Below are positions 1 to 9,390 of a DNA stretch of 64,000 nucleotides, piece by piece. The notes under the pieces were generated by a model. It was not told the origin of the DNA. It did not search any database and was given only the letters and a program-made list of their open reading frames with translations. This DNA is from CAZSDU01 sp963662525 (GTDB lineage Bacteria; Bacteroidota; Bacteroidia; Bacteroidales; FEN-979). The position numbers and the translations under genes were made by a program. Location of the stretch: contig OY759717.1 in NCBI GenBank assembly GCA_963662525.1, positions 2,728,001 to 2,792,000 on the forward strand, given 5' to 3'. Position 1 is the stretch's first letter. Each line of letters begins with the position of its first letter.

Positions 1-2
1 CT

Positions 3-266
3 TTTCTCAGATCTTCCAAATTCAATACAGTACCTTTGGCGCTTTACCTTAATATCTTTGCAGATCTGGGGTATGTTTATCATTATGATCAGGGATCGGG
101 TGATCATCTTTCGGGCGCTGGTAATACTTTGCAGAATGCGCTCCTGGTCGGCTATGGGGCAGGTCTTGATTTTACCACTTATTACGATGTGGTTATCCGA
201 TGTGAATTTGCCATGAATCTTCTGGGAAAACCCGGGTTCTATCTTCATTTCCTGGCTCCCATTTAG
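3..266 (+). CDS. C-terminal end of an Omp85/TamA-like outer-membrane barrel protein (5' partial)
   Basis: The reading frame is open from the first bases of the window and ends at the TAG at 264-266, so this is the last ~87 codons of a longer gene. The residues read like the final strands of a D15/Omp85-type barrel: a loop rich in Gly and Asp, then VGYGAGLDFTTYYD, a strand starting VIRCEFAMN, and a terminal GFYLHFLAPI. Proteins of this family sit in the outer membrane and take part in protein or lipid insertion. With the N-terminal POTRA region outside the window, the subfamily cannot be fixed. A TTG inside the frame at 36 is not a likely start. Confidence 0.6.
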   Translation, partial: FLRSSKFNTVPLALYLNIFADLGYVYHYDQGSGDHLSGAGNTLQNALLVGYGAGLDFTTYYDVVIRCEFAMNLLGKPGFYLHFLAPI

Positions 267-275
267 TCGCTGTGG

Positions 276-302
276 TTTGCATTGGAAAATGAAGTATCTT
301 TG
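276..302 (+). promoter_or_regulatory. Candidate Bacteroidota-type promoter before nadK
   Basis: TATCTTTG at 295-302 matches the Bacteroidota -7 element (TAnnTTTG). TTTG at 276-279 could be the -33 element, but the 15-bp spacer is shorter than usual. It lies about 30 bp before the nadK start. Confidence 0.4.
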
Positions 303-332
303 CCCCCTGAATTTTAAAAAATTCCCGCGGCC

Positions 333-1211
333 ATGAAAATCGCCTTATTTGGCAAAAATGTCGCAGAAAATGCCCTTCCATTCATCCAGGAACTCATTGA
401 TAAATTATTGTTATCAAATGGGATTATATTTGTTTTCAAACCATTGTATGACAACCTGAACGGGCGGATTAATTTTCTCAGGCAACCTGAACTTTTTTCA
501 GTACAGGCTGATATCCTGAATAAGGTCGATTACCTTTTTTCTATCGGCGGTGATGGCACTATGCTTGATGCAGTCAGTCTGGTTGGGGATTCTGGTATTC
601 CCCTGACCGGCATTAACATGGGCAGGCTGGGTTTTTTATCAGGAATTTCCAGGGAACAGATTCTGCCAGCAGTTGATGACATCTTTCAGGGAAAGTTTCA
701 GCTGGAAAAGCGCACCCTTCTGCGCCTTGAATCTCCGGCCAGCCTATTTGGCAAAAACAATTATGCCCTGAACGATCTCACTGTTTATAAAAGCCGTCCG
801 ATGACGATGCTGACTATTAAAACCTGGATTAACGGGGAGTTTTTAAATTCCTATTGGGCAGATGGATTGATCGTGGCGACGCCAACCGGCTCTACGGCAT
901 ATTCTTTAAGTTGTACCGGACCGATCCTGGCACCGGATTCCGAAAATTTTGTAATTACTCCCATCGCCAGTCATAACCTGACGGTCCGCCCGATTGTATT
1001 TCGCGATGATTGTGAGATCAGGATAAAAGTGGAAGGGAAAGGAAATGACTTTCTGATAAGCCTGGATTCCCGCGTGGAAAGGGTCGAAAATTCCGTGGAA
1101 CTCATCATCCGCAAAGCCGGATTTAATATCTTCCTGTTGCGTCTTAAGGAGAAGAATTTTTTTAAAACCATCAGGGAAAAATTAAACTGGGGCCTGGATA
1201 ACCGGAATTGA
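333..1211 (+). CDS. nadK: NAD kinase
   Basis: Cytoplasmic enzyme that phosphorylates NAD+ to NADP+ using ATP. The 292-residue length is normal for the family. Diagnostic motifs are visible: GGDGTMLDA at about residues 72-80 (catalytic Asp and phosphate loop), an ND pair in YALNDLTVYK near 147, and the glycine-rich DGLIVATPTGSTAYSLS segment near 177-193. The ATG at 333 follows a Bacteroidota-like promoter by about 30 bp. It is the first gene of a same-strand run leading into cell-envelope assembly genes. No anomaly seen. Confidence 0.95.
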   Translation: MKIALFGKNVAENALPFIQELIDKLLLSNGIIFVFKPLYDNLNGRINFLRQPELFSVQADILNKVDYLFSIGGDGTMLDAVSLVGDSGIPLTGINMGRLGFLSGISREQILPAVDDIFQGKFQLEKRTLLRLESPASLFGKNNYALNDLTVYKSRPMTMLTIKTWINGEFLNSYWADGLIVATPTGSTAYSLSCTGPILAPDSENFVITPIASHNLTVRPIVFRDDCEIRIKVEGKGNDFLISLDSRVERVENSVELIIRKAGFNIFLLRLKEKNFFKTIREKLNWGLDNRN

Positions 1212-1286
1212 TAAAAATTTCTTAAAATTATGTTAAATCTCAAATAAAATAACGATTTCAGCGTTACCTGAATTGATCTTTTTTCC

Positions 1287-2084
1287 ATGATAAAACAAAC
1301 AGTTTCTTTCTTCCTCTTCAGCTTGATGACATGTTCTGCCCTTTTGGCCCAGAACATAGAAATCGGCTTGGCGGGTGGAGGATGCTATTACCTTGGAGAC
1401 CTGAATCCCTCAAAGCACTTTTCCGGAACGCAGCTTTCCTATGGTGTACTGGCAAGGTATAATATCAATGACCGTTGGGCTGCTAAACTTGGAGTCACAA
1501 GAGGTAAAGTAAAAGGAGATGCTGCCAGCTCATCATTTCTTCCCGAAAGACAATTATCATTTACCAGCGATTTGACGGATATCTCGGCTGTTGCGGAGTT
1601 TAATTTCCTGCCTTACTTCACCGGAAGTAAAAGAAACTGGATAAGTCCTTATATTTACGCCGGAATTAATCTTTTTTTCTTCGACCCGAAAGCTGATGGC
1701 ATTTCCCTGAAAGGTTTGGGGACAGAGGGTCAGAACATTGGTTATGAAGGAAGAAAACCATATTCAACGATTGGTTTTGGTATTCCTTTCGGACTGGGGG
1801 TCAAAATTAGTCTGAGTCGCAGATTGGGAATGCAGGCTTACTGGGAAATGCATAAAACATTTACGGATTACCTGGATGATGTGAGTACTACTTATTACTT
1901 GAATGGACCGTTCATTGATCCTGCGATGACGGCAGAGATTTTATCCGACCCGACGCGGAATCATCAAGCGGGAATGGAGAGGGGAAATTCGAAAAACCAG
2001 GATTGGTATGCTATTTTTGGATTGTCATTAACATATAAATTTGACATTGCAGGGAATAAGCGCTGCAGGGATTTGAAACACTAA
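1287..2084 (+). CDS. DUF6089-type exported outer-membrane protein
   Basis: The 265-residue product begins with a signal peptide ending near LLAQ, followed by NIEIGLAGGGCYYLGDLN, a strand-turn pattern typical of small outer-membrane barrels. Alternating aromatic/polar stretches (SPYIYAGINLFFFDP, YSTIGFGIPFGLG, WYAIFGLSLTYKF) run to the end. In many Bacteroidota a DUF6089 protein sits directly before uppS and bamA, and the same order is seen here. Its role is unknown; the position suggests a link to outer-membrane biogenesis or shape, which is inference. Confidence 0.7.
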   Translation: MIKQTVSFFLFSLMTCSALLAQNIEIGLAGGGCYYLGDLNPSKHFSGTQLSYGVLARYNINDRWAAKLGVTRGKVKGDAASSSFLPERQLSFTSDLTDISAVAEFNFLPYFTGSKRNWISPYIYAGINLFFFDPKADGISLKGLGTEGQNIGYEGRKPYSTIGFGIPFGLGVKISLSRRLGMQAYWEMHKTFTDYLDDVSTTYYLNGPFIDPAMTAEILSDPTRNHQAGMERGNSKNQDWYAIFGLSLTYKFDIAGNKRCRDLKH

Positions 2085-2101
2085 TGGATTTTTTTGCCTG
2101 A

Positions 2102-2866
2102 ATGGATTTTAAAAACAATATCGATAAGCAAAAACTCCCTGTCCATGTGGCCATTATCATGGATGGTAATGGACGCTGGGCCCGGAAACGGGGTTTTGCC
2201 CGTACCTTGGGTCATGAGAAAGGAGTCGATGCCGTTCGTAATACCGTGGAGGCTGCCGCGGAACTGGGAATTAAATTTCTGACCCTTTATGCATTTTCTA
2301 CCGAGAACTGGAATCGACCGAAATATGAAATTGATGCCTTGATGCGCATTTTGGTCAAATCCATCCATGGTGAGATGAAAACCCTCATGGAAAACAATAT
2401 CCGCCTCACTGCTATTGGCGATTTGAAAAGCCTTCCGCCTAAGAGTTATAATGAATTGATGAAAGCCATTCAGGAAACTTCCGGGAATGCCGGACTGACA
2501 CTGGTACTGGCCCTGAGTTACAGTTCCCGCTGGGAACTGGTAGAAGCAGCCAGGACCTTGGCTGAAAAGGTGGAAGCCAAAGAAATTAAAACTGATGAGA
2601 TCGACTTACCGGCTTTTATTTCCTGTCTGGCGACTTCCTCTATTCCTGATCCGGAACTGCTGATCCGTACCAGCGGGGAATACCGTATCAGTAATTTCTT
2701 ACTATGGCAGATTGCCTATACCGAATTATATTTTACCCAAACACTCTGGCCTGATTTCAGCAAAGATGAATTCTACCACGCCTTACTTGATTATCAGAAG
2801 AGAGAACGCAGGTTCGGGTTTACCAGTGAACAGATCAATGAAATTGAAGGAAAACGAAGAAAATAA
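2102..2866 (+). CDS. uppS: Isoprenyl transferase (undecaprenyl diphosphate synthase)
   Basis: cis-prenyltransferase that extends farnesyl diphosphate with isopentenyl diphosphate to make the C55 carrier lipid for peptidoglycan and O-antigen synthesis. The signature HVAIIMDGNGRWA is at residues 15-27 with catalytic Asp21. LYAFSTENWNRP and the C-terminal substrate-binding block ELLIRTSGEYRISNFLLWQ are intact. The 254-residue length is standard. The gene ends 6 bp before bamA, consistent with one transcript. An upstream ATG at 2094 is in another frame and is ignored. Confidence 0.95.
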   Translation: MDFKNNIDKQKLPVHVAIIMDGNGRWARKRGFARTLGHEKGVDAVRNTVEAAAELGIKFLTLYAFSTENWNRPKYEIDALMRILVKSIHGEMKTLMENNIRLTAIGDLKSLPPKSYNELMKAIQETSGNAGLTLVLALSYSSRWELVEAARTLAEKVEAKEIKTDEIDLPAFISCLATSSIPDPELLIRTSGEYRISNFLLWQIAYTELYFTQTLWPDFSKDEFYHALLDYQKRERRFGFTSEQINEIEGKRRK

Positions 2867-2872
2867 ACCCGG

Positions 2873-5491
2873 ATGAGACTACGCCTGTTATTACTATTTC
2901 TGCCCTTGCTGATATCAATTTCCCTGTCCGGACAGGTAAGCCTTGGTGATCAGCATGTGATGGATTACAATGCACCCAAAGATTTTATTATCGGGGGAAT
3001 CACCGTAAGCGGCGTAAAATACCTCGATGCGAATGTACTTATCATGCTTTCAGGATTAACTGTTGGAGATAATATAAAAATTCCCGGAGATAAAATTTCA
3101 CAATCCATCAGAAAATTATGGGATCAGGGTCTGTTTGAGGATATAAAAATCTCCATTTCCAGTATTGTCGATAACCAGGTCTTTCTTGATATCCGCTTAA
3201 AAGAACGTCCCCGCTTGGCGAAATTCCAGTTCAACGGGATTAAGAAATCAGATGCAGATGATATCAGGGAAAAGATTCGCCTGGTCAAGGGTGATTATGT
3301 AACGGATAATATGATCATGAAGACTAAAAATATTATCCTCAAATTCTATATGGATAAAGGGTATCTGAATACGGAAGTTGATATCCTCCAGCGAAAGGAT
3401 TCGGCAACAGCCAACGAAGTTACCCTCATCATCAACATCGATAAGAATGAAAAAGTCAAGGTACTGACGATCAATCTTCATGGGAATAAAGATCTCAGCA
3501 GCGAAATCATCAAGTCTTCTTTGAAAAAAACCAAGGAGAAAAGTATTTTTAACCCCATGAATGACCTGGATAAGGTGGTTTATAAATCAGCAGAAACTAC
3601 GGCAAAAATGGATTTTGTAGAGATCGCCAATGTTTTTGGCGAGCATGCAAATGAAAATATCCGTATCAGGATATTTAAATCTTCAAAATTCATTGATGAA
3701 GAATATCAGGCAGATAAACTCAATCTGATCAGCAAATATAACTCTTTGGGTTACAGGGATGCCAGGATCATTAAAGATTCTATCTCGAAAAATCCGGATA
3801 ATACAATTAACATTGATCTTTGGATTGAAGAAGGACCGAAATACTATGTAAGGAATATTTCCTGGGTCGGAAATACGAAATATTCTTCCAGTTTTCTTGA
3901 CCGGATTTTAAAAATACAAAAAGGGGATGTTTATGATCAGGAAGCTATAGAAACTGCCCTGACCTATAATCCCAATGGCAGTGATATCCGGTCATTATAC
4001 ATGGACGACGGGTATTTGTTTTTTGATGTTCAGCCTGTTGAAGTAAAAGTCGAAAACGATTCCATCGATCTTGAAATCCGCATGCATGAAGGGAAACAGG
4101 CTACAGTAAGCAAAGTTACCATCAAGGGCAATACAAAAACCAACGACCATGTTGCTTTGCGGGAGGTTCAGACCCGGCCCGGACAGTTGTTCAGCCGCGA
4201 TCTGCTGATCCGTTCCCAGCGACAACTGGCACAACTTAAATATTTCGATCCTGAAAAATTAAATCCCAATGTCAATCCGAATCCCGACGATGGTACGGTT
4301 GATATCGGTTATGAAGTTACAGAAACCTCAGCCGATCAGATTGAATTATCCGGAGGATGGGGATACGGACGTATTGTGGGAACCCTTGGATTGTCGTTCA
4401 ACAACTTCTCCTTAAAAAATGTTCTTAACCTGAAAGCCTGGAAACCTATCCCGGCCGGAGACGGACAAAAACTCAGCCTGCGGTTCCAGACCTATGGAAA
4501 AGGCTACTTCAGCTATAGCATTTCATTTACCGAACCCTGGATGGGCGGAAGAAAACCCCTGGCGCTGAGTTTATCCTATTTCCATTCCAGGTATACCAAT
4601 GGACTGGCCGCAAATGATCCCAGTTTTGCCTACTTTAAAATTGACGGGGTATCGATCGGACTGGGGACGCAACTGAACTGGCCTGATAATTATTTCTCCC
4701 TGTACCAGAGCCTGAACTATAACCGGTATAACACGCATAATTATTCCCAGATCTTTACTTTTGGAGGGGGGAACGGTGTCTACAATGCCATCAGTTATGG
4801 TATTATTTTATCACGGAATTCTGTGGATGCTCCGATTTTCGCCAGGTCAGGTTCTGAATTGTCGCTTAACCTTGAACTTACACCTCCATATTCTTTATTC
4901 AGGGGAAATGTTGACTATAAAAACATGGAGCCCAGCGAAAAGTATAAATGGGTCGAATACTATAAGATTAAATTCAAGGGAGCCTGGTATATCAACCTGG
5001 TTGAAAAGCTGGTATTGTCGCCAAGATTACAATTTGGATTCCTGGGCACCTACAACCAGAGCCTGGGCGTTACGCCATTTGAAAGGTTCTACCTGGGTGG
5101 AGATGGCCTTTCGGGATATAATAATATGGATGGCCGCGAACTGATCGGCATGCGCGGTTATGCCAATAATTCCCTTACGCCAGGTTATCCGACTACCATC
5201 GGTGGAACTGTTTATACCCGATATACTTTCGAATTGCGTTACCCGGTATCCCTAAATCCCAATGCTACCATTTATGGCCTGGCGTTTCTTGAAGCAGGTA
5301 ATGACTGGTTGTACTGGAATAATTTTAATCCGTTTAATGTATACCGTTCTGCAGGAGTAGGCGTCAGGGTTTTCCTTCCGATGTTCGGCTTGTTGGGCCT
5401 TGATTGGGGTTATGGAATTGATCAGGTACCAGGTGTGCCGGGCGCCAATGGCGGACAATTCCACTTCTCTATCAACTCATCGATTGATTAG
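2873..5491 (+). CDS. bamA: Outer-membrane assembly factor BamA
   Basis: Central subunit of the machinery that folds beta-barrel proteins into the outer membrane. The 872-residue precursor has a signal peptide ending near LSGQ. A series of about five POTRA domains follows (for example FIIGGITVSGVKYLDA, then RPRLAKFQFNGIKKSD, then KYYVRNISWVGNTKY, then QATVSKVTIKGNTKTND). After about residue 480 comes the 16-strand barrel, with FERFYLGGDGLSGY and RGYANNSLTPGYP in the late-barrel region. The last residues (FHFSINSSID) run a few residues past the usual terminal aromatic. The neighbours UppS and two Skp-like chaperones are the classic Bacteroidota context. Confidence 0.93.
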   Translation: MRLRLLLLFLPLLISISLSGQVSLGDQHVMDYNAPKDFIIGGITVSGVKYLDANVLIMLSGLTVGDNIKIPGDKISQSIRKLWDQGLFEDIKISISSIVDNQVFLDIRLKERPRLAKFQFNGIKKSDADDIREKIRLVKGDYVTDNMIMKTKNIILKFYMDKGYLNTEVDILQRKDSATANEVTLIINIDKNEKVKVLTINLHGNKDLSSEIIKSSLKKTKEKSIFNPMNDLDKVVYKSAETTAKMDFVEIANVFGEHANENIRIRIFKSSKFIDEEYQADKLNLISKYNSLGYRDARIIKDSISKNPDNTINIDLWIEEGPKYYVRNISWVGNTKYSSSFLDRILKIQKGDVYDQEAIETALTYNPNGSDIRSLYMDDGYLFFDVQPVEVKVENDSIDLEIRMHEGKQATVSKVTIKGNTKTNDHVALREVQTRPGQLFSRDLLIRSQRQLAQLKYFDPEKLNPNVNPNPDDGTVDIGYEVTETSADQIELSGGWGYGRIVGTLGLSFNNFSLKNVLNLKAWKPIPAGDGQKLSLRFQTYGKGYFSYSISFTEPWMGGRKPLALSLSYFHSRYTNGLAANDPSFAYFKIDGVSIGLGTQLNWPDNYFSLYQSLNYNRYNTHNYSQIFTFGGGNGVYNAISYGIILSRNSVDAPIFARSGSELSLNLELTPPYSLFRGNVDYKNMEPSEKYKWVEYYKIKFKGAWYINLVEKLVLSPRLQFGFLGTYNQSLGVTPFERFYLGGDGLSGYNNMDGRELIGMRGYANNSLTPGYPTTIGGTVYTRYTFELRYPVSLNPNATIYGLAFLEAGNDWLYWNNFNPFNVYRSAGVGVRVFLPMFGLLGLDWGYGIDQVPGVPGANGGQFHFSINSSID

Positions 5492-5497
5492 AAAGAA

Positions 5498-5530
5498 GTG
5501 ACAAAGTGACGAAGTAACAGGGTGACAGGG
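5498..5530 (+). repeat. Octamer tandem repeat (GTGACAAA-like)
   Basis: Four imperfect 8-bp units (GTGACAAA, GTGACGAA, GTAACAGG, GTGACAGG) directly follow the bamA stop. The same octamer, in the opposite orientation (CACTTTGT), recurs at 62530-62588, so it belongs to a repeat class dispersed through this genome. Confidence 0.7.
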
Positions 5531-5574
5531 GATTTGATTAATTGATTAATTTTGGTTGCTAAAACTTTTATTTT

Positions 5575-6186
5575 ATGAAAAAGCTGGTTTTATTTATCAC
5601 TGTTTTCATTTTTATGGCAGGTTTTGTGCAGGCACAGAAGTTTGCTTATGTAGATACTCAGTACATTCTGGATAATATTCCTGAATTTGCCGAAGCCCAG
5701 GCTCAACTGGATGAAATTTCTGCAGAATGGCAAAAAGACATCGAAGCTAAATTTGCCGAGGTAGATAAAATGTACAAGGACTACCAGACCCAGTCAGTAC
5801 TCCTGCCAGAGGATATGAAAAAGAAAAAGGAACAGGAAATCGTTGACCGGGAGAAGGAAGCAAAAGCATTGCAGCGTACCCGGTTTGGCAAGGATGGAGA
5901 TTTATTTAAGAAACGTCAGGAACTGATCAAGCCTATTCAGGAAAAAGTATATAATGCCATCCAGGAAATTGCCGGCAATAATAATTATGCCGTTGTTTTC
6001 GATAAGGGTGGAAGTCTTACCATGATGTATGCTAATCCAAAATATGATATCAGTGATGAAGTACTCGACAATCTGGGTGCCAGTCTGAGCGGAAGAAAAG
6101 GGAAAAGTAAATCAGAATCTGGTGGTACACCTGCTGGCAATCCTGGCAGTAAACAAGATAACCCGGCAAAAGGAACAAGGAAATAA
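5575..6186 (+). CDS. OmpH/Skp family periplasmic chaperone (first copy)
   Basis: Periplasmic holdase that escorts unfolded barrel proteins to BamA. The 203-residue precursor has a signal peptide ending at VQAQ. It is followed by KFAYVDTQYILDNIPEF, the strand-helix start typical of Skp, and then a long charged coiled coil (about residues 40-130) containing KKKKEQEIVDREKEAKAL. The C-terminal ~30 residues are a Gly/Ser/Lys/Pro tail (after LSGRKGK) that the second copy lacks. It is the first of two tandem paralogues behind bamA, as is common in Bacteroidota. Confidence 0.88.
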   Translation: MKKLVLFITVFIFMAGFVQAQKFAYVDTQYILDNIPEFAEAQAQLDEISAEWQKDIEAKFAEVDKMYKDYQTQSVLLPEDMKKKKEQEIVDREKEAKALQRTRFGKDGDLFKKRQELIKPIQEKVYNAIQEIAGNNNYAVVFDKGGSLTMMYANPKYDISDEVLDNLGASLSGRKGKSKSESGGTPAGNPGSKQDNPAKGTRK

Positions 6187-6195
6187 AATTTTTCC

Positions 6196-6203
6196 TATTT
6201 TTG
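6196..6203 (+). promoter_or_regulatory. Possible -7 element before second ompH
   Basis: TATTTTTG lies 32 bp before the second ompH and fits the Bacteroidota -7 consensus TAnnTTTG. No clear TTTG at -33 is visible, so an internal promoter is only possible. Confidence 0.25.
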
Positions 6204-6235
6204 CTGTTTGAATAGTAGTATTAACCTTTTAATAA

Positions 6236-6760
6236 ATGAAAATGAAGAATTTTGGAAAGTTTTTAGCTATTGTTACTTTGATCATTGGCTGTTCTTTGAC
6301 ATCACAGGCTCAAAATCCGATTAAAATCGGACATATTGATTTTAACTCCCTGCTGGCTTCCATGCCCGGAATTGATTCTGTCAAAATCAAACTTCAGAAA
6401 TATCAGCAGACCCTGAGCGACCAGATGGATGCTATGAAAGCTGAATTTGAAAATAAATACCTCGATTATCAGTCACAGGCTGCATCAATGTCGGATCTGA
6501 TCAAACAGACCAGAGAAAAAGAACTGTCGGATCTGCAGGCCCGCATCGATGCTTTTCAGCAGAAAGCAAATCAGGATCTCCAGGCCAAACAACAGGAACT
6601 GGTTCAGCCTTTCATCGAAAAAGCTAAATCGGCCGTAAAAGAAGTGGCCAAGGAAAATAAATACACCTATATGCTGAATGCCATTGAAGACGTAGTGCTC
6701 TACTCAGAACCTTCTGACGATGTCATGCCGCTGGTAAAGAAAAAGCTGGGAATCCAGTAA
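6236..6760 (+). CDS. OmpH/Skp family periplasmic chaperone (second copy)
   Basis: A 174-residue paralogue of the preceding gene. The signal peptide ends at SQAQ and the mature protein starts NPIKIGHIDFNSLLASMPG. A heptad-rich coiled coil (about residues 50-125) follows, containing KELSDLQARIDAFQQKAN, then YTYMLNAIEDVVLYSEP and a basic end. It presumably acts as a trimeric periplasmic holdase delivering substrates to BamA. A strong terminator 22 bp after the stop closes the bamA transcription unit. Confidence 0.88.
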   Translation: MKMKNFGKFLAIVTLIIGCSLTSQAQNPIKIGHIDFNSLLASMPGIDSVKIKLQKYQQTLSDQMDAMKAEFENKYLDYQSQAASMSDLIKQTREKELSDLQARIDAFQQKANQDLQAKQQELVQPFIEKAKSAVKEVAKENKYTYMLNAIEDVVLYSEPSDDVMPLVKKKLGIQ

Positions 6761-6782
6761 AAATTTGTAATTCTTTCTTCCG

Positions 6783-6817
6783 GGCCGCACAATCTTTCTG
6801 ATGCGGCCTTTTTTTTA
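6783..6817 (+). terminator. Rho-independent terminator after the bamA-ompH operon
   Basis: Perfect 7-bp stem GGCCGCA (6783-6789) / TGCGGCC (6802-6808) with a 12-nt loop, followed directly by nine T residues. Confidence 0.85.
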
Positions 6818-6926
6818 TTGTTTTTGTCCTAAATTTGATCTTTTAAATCGATTTTCTGATAGCATAATTTCAACCGAAGGGATTTTCTGCAAACTATTGA
6901 AATTCCCTGAAAAAATAATCATCTCT

Positions 6927-8531
6927 ATGTCAGAACCATTAAAGAAATGCTGTTTTTTTCTTATTTTTCTTTTCATTTCTTCATTTTTTACAATGCCTCT
7001 GATGGCTCAAAGGGATGCCTTCGTTACCGCCCGGAAAGTGATCACCCCAGCTTTATTGGGATCAATGGTCAATATTCTTGCTTCGGATTCTATGATGGGG
7101 AGAAGCACACCCAGCCCGGGACAGGATCAAGCTGCCGATTATATTGCCCGCCAGTTTAAAAGCATGGGACTGGTACCATTACAGAATAATTATTTCCAAC
7201 CATTGGGCTATTGCTACCTGGACTTGCTGAATGAAAATATTTTAGGGATAAGCAATGGTTCGAACATCAAGACATTTGAACTGAAAACAGATTTTATTCC
7301 TTATGATATTACCGGTCAAAAGGATGTGGAAGCTCCGCTTGTTTTTTGCGGTTATGGTATTACAGCCCCTGAGTTCAACTATGACGACTATAAAGGAATG
7401 GATGTCAGGGGGAAAATTGTACTGATTCTGCGTCAGGAGCCCGGACAAACTGATTCCACGCGGAAAGTATTCAATGGAAAGGAACCTACCAAATATTCGA
7501 ATTTAAAAGAGAAAGAAATGATAGCGAGAAGCCATGGGGCTATAGGCATCCTGGTTGTTTCCGGTCCCTTGAATTATACCTCTCTTAAACCCAGGGGATT
7601 TCCCTGGCCATCTTTATCAAAAACACTCCCCAGGGATGCCCTCCCATTAATTTTTTGTGATGATCTGGACGAACGGCTTCCCATGGTCCAAATTGGCGAA
7701 AATGTATTAAACGCCCTGCTTGCCAGCAGCGATTCCCTGAAAAAGATCCAGGAAGGGATTGAGCTGAATATGCAGCCTGCTTCATTTGAAATTCCGGACT
7801 TGAAAGTCCATCTGAAAACCTCAGTCCATCCGGTTCCTGTTGGCGGAAAGAATGTTGCCGGTTTTCTGGAAGGATCTGATCCCAGGCTGAAAACCGAAGT
7901 ACTCGTCATCGGAGCACACTACGATCATGTCGGGTTCATCAAAGAGCATAAAGCCGATAGCGACTATATCTTTAACGGGGCCGACGATAACGCTTCCGGA
8001 ACCAGTGGAGTACTTGCAACTGCCAAAGCATTCACTTCCATGAAAAACAGGCCGAAGCGAAGCGTTTTATTCATCCTTTTCACGGGAGAGGAATTGGGAT
8101 TGCTGGGTTCTTCGACTTATGTCAGGAAGCCATTGATTCCGCTGGAGAATACGGTGGCTATGATCAATCTTGATATGATCGGACGGAATCATCCGGATTC
8201 CCTGGAGATTGAAGGAGCACGCCAAAATCCTGACCTGATGAAGATCATTCTCAAACAAAATAAAAAATCAGGGATGACTGTCGTTGGAAATAACGATGAG
8301 CAGATGGGCGGAGGCAGCGATCATTACAACTTTTATAGAAAAGATATTCCCTCGGTGTTTTTCTTTACCGGTTTGCATAAAGACTATCACCAGGTGAGCG
8401 ATAATCCCGACAGGATAGATACGGTTAAAAACGCCAGGGTGGCCCGGCTTGCTTTTTTGACGGCCTGGTATATTGCCAATGATAAGCATCATTACAAACT
8501 GATCAAATCAACCCATACAAACGAAAATTAA
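6927..8531 (+). CDS. Exported M28 family metallopeptidase with PA domain
   Basis: Zinc aminopeptidase-type enzyme, probably periplasmic or surface exposed. The frame is open back to an ATG at 6801, but that lies inside the upstream terminator. The ATG at 6927 gives a 534-residue precursor with a proper signal peptide ending at LMAQ. Motifs of co-catalytic zinc M28 peptidases are intact: GAHYDHVG (His ligand), GADDNASG (bridging Asp), TGEELGLLGS (catalytic Glu and ligand), NLDMIGR, and DYHQVSDNPD (final His). A protease-associated (PA) domain is inserted between about residues 110 and 270. Substrate is not predictable. Confidence 0.9.
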   Translation: MSEPLKKCCFFLIFLFISSFFTMPLMAQRDAFVTARKVITPALLGSMVNILASDSMMGRSTPSPGQDQAADYIARQFKSMGLVPLQNNYFQPLGYCYLDLLNENILGISNGSNIKTFELKTDFIPYDITGQKDVEAPLVFCGYGITAPEFNYDDYKGMDVRGKIVLILRQEPGQTDSTRKVFNGKEPTKYSNLKEKEMIARSHGAIGILVVSGPLNYTSLKPRGFPWPSLSKTLPRDALPLIFCDDLDERLPMVQIGENVLNALLASSDSLKKIQEGIELNMQPASFEIPDLKVHLKTSVHPVPVGGKNVAGFLEGSDPRLKTEVLVIGAHYDHVGFIKEHKADSDYIFNGADDNASGTSGVLATAKAFTSMKNRPKRSVLFILFTGEELGLLGSSTYVRKPLIPLENTVAMINLDMIGRNHPDSLEIEGARQNPDLMKIILKQNKKSGMTVVGNNDEQMGGGSDHYNFYRKDIPSVFFFTGLHKDYHQVSDNPDRIDTVKNARVARLAFLTAWYIANDKHHYKLIKSTHTNEN

Positions 8532-8548
8532 TTATAATAATTTCAGCC

Positions 8549-9388
8549 ATGAAAAACACATTCAGAATGTTGATCCTTTTTTCTATGATTTTCCCGAGCC
8601 TTTCAGCAGGCGCACAGGATAAGTATTCCCTGTTTTTTAATTACAAAGAGGGAGAGACCTATCGTTATAAAGATGTCTATACCTACGACTTGGTCCAGGA
8701 AATAAATGGACAGGAGATGAAAGTAACTGGATCCAACAACAGTATTCTGAAATTTTCGACAGAATCAGTTGCTCCTGACGGAAACATCACATTTATATGT
8801 GCTTATGAAGAAATTAAAACAGTCATGAAAAATGCCATGTTTGATACGACTTTGGATCAGAAAGACCTCGTGGGGAAAAGAGGGAGATTAATCATTGATA
8901 AATACGGGAAAGAGATTAAAAAAGAGGTGATCGACACCGTTCAATCAGGGAATGGGTTAGGAGGTGGTATGGCAGCCTTATATACGGCTAATTTTTTAAG
9001 GCTGCCCGACCACCCGGTCAGCATCGGAGAAAAATGGGTGATAGATAATACCGATACCACGAAAGTCGGGGAAGGATATACCATTACCACTGCCCATAAT
9101 GAATATACTCTTCTTCAGTCGGAGGAAAAGGACGGTCATCATTGCCTGAACATTGCCTTCACATCTAAAACGGAGACAACAGGAAAAATTTTCCAGATGG
9201 GCATGGAATTATTTGTTGAAGGCAACGGTGATGTTCAAGGTGCCATCTGGTTTGATCCGAAGTCAGGGATAATGGTGGCCAAAGAAACCACAACCACCCA
9301 GGATATGACCTATGCAGTGACCGGACAGATGAAGATGACCATCCCTTCAACCCAGAAGGTTCAGATGTCCTATAAATTGCTTGAATAA
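8549..9388 (+). CDS. Exported protein of unknown function (DUF6263-like)
   Basis: A 279-residue protein with an N-terminal signal peptide ending near SAGAQ. The mature part starts DKYSLFFNYKEGETYRYKD and is rich in beta strands, with repeated lipocalin-like patterns such as GRLIIDKYGKEIKKEV and HCLNIAFTSKTETTGK. The layout resembles DUF6263-type proteins of Bacteroidota, but I cannot assign a function. It follows the M28 peptidase by 17 bp and precedes pepP by 2 bp, so the three are probably co-transcribed. Confidence 0.6.
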   Translation: MKNTFRMLILFSMIFPSLSAGAQDKYSLFFNYKEGETYRYKDVYTYDLVQEINGQEMKVTGSNNSILKFSTESVAPDGNITFICAYEEIKTVMKNAMFDTTLDQKDLVGKRGRLIIDKYGKEIKKEVIDTVQSGNGLGGGMAALYTANFLRLPDHPVSIGEKWVIDNTDTTKVGEGYTITTAHNEYTLLQSEEKDGHHCLNIAFTSKTETTGKIFQMGMELFVEGNGDVQGAIWFDPKSGIMVAKETTTTQDMTYAVTGQMKMTIPSTQKVQMSYKLLE

Positions 9389-9390
9389 TC

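Noticed and set aside
6801..6926. Longer N-terminus for the M28 peptidase
   Set aside because: The ATG at 6801 lies in the stem of the upstream terminator, and the later start at 6927 has a proper signal peptide.
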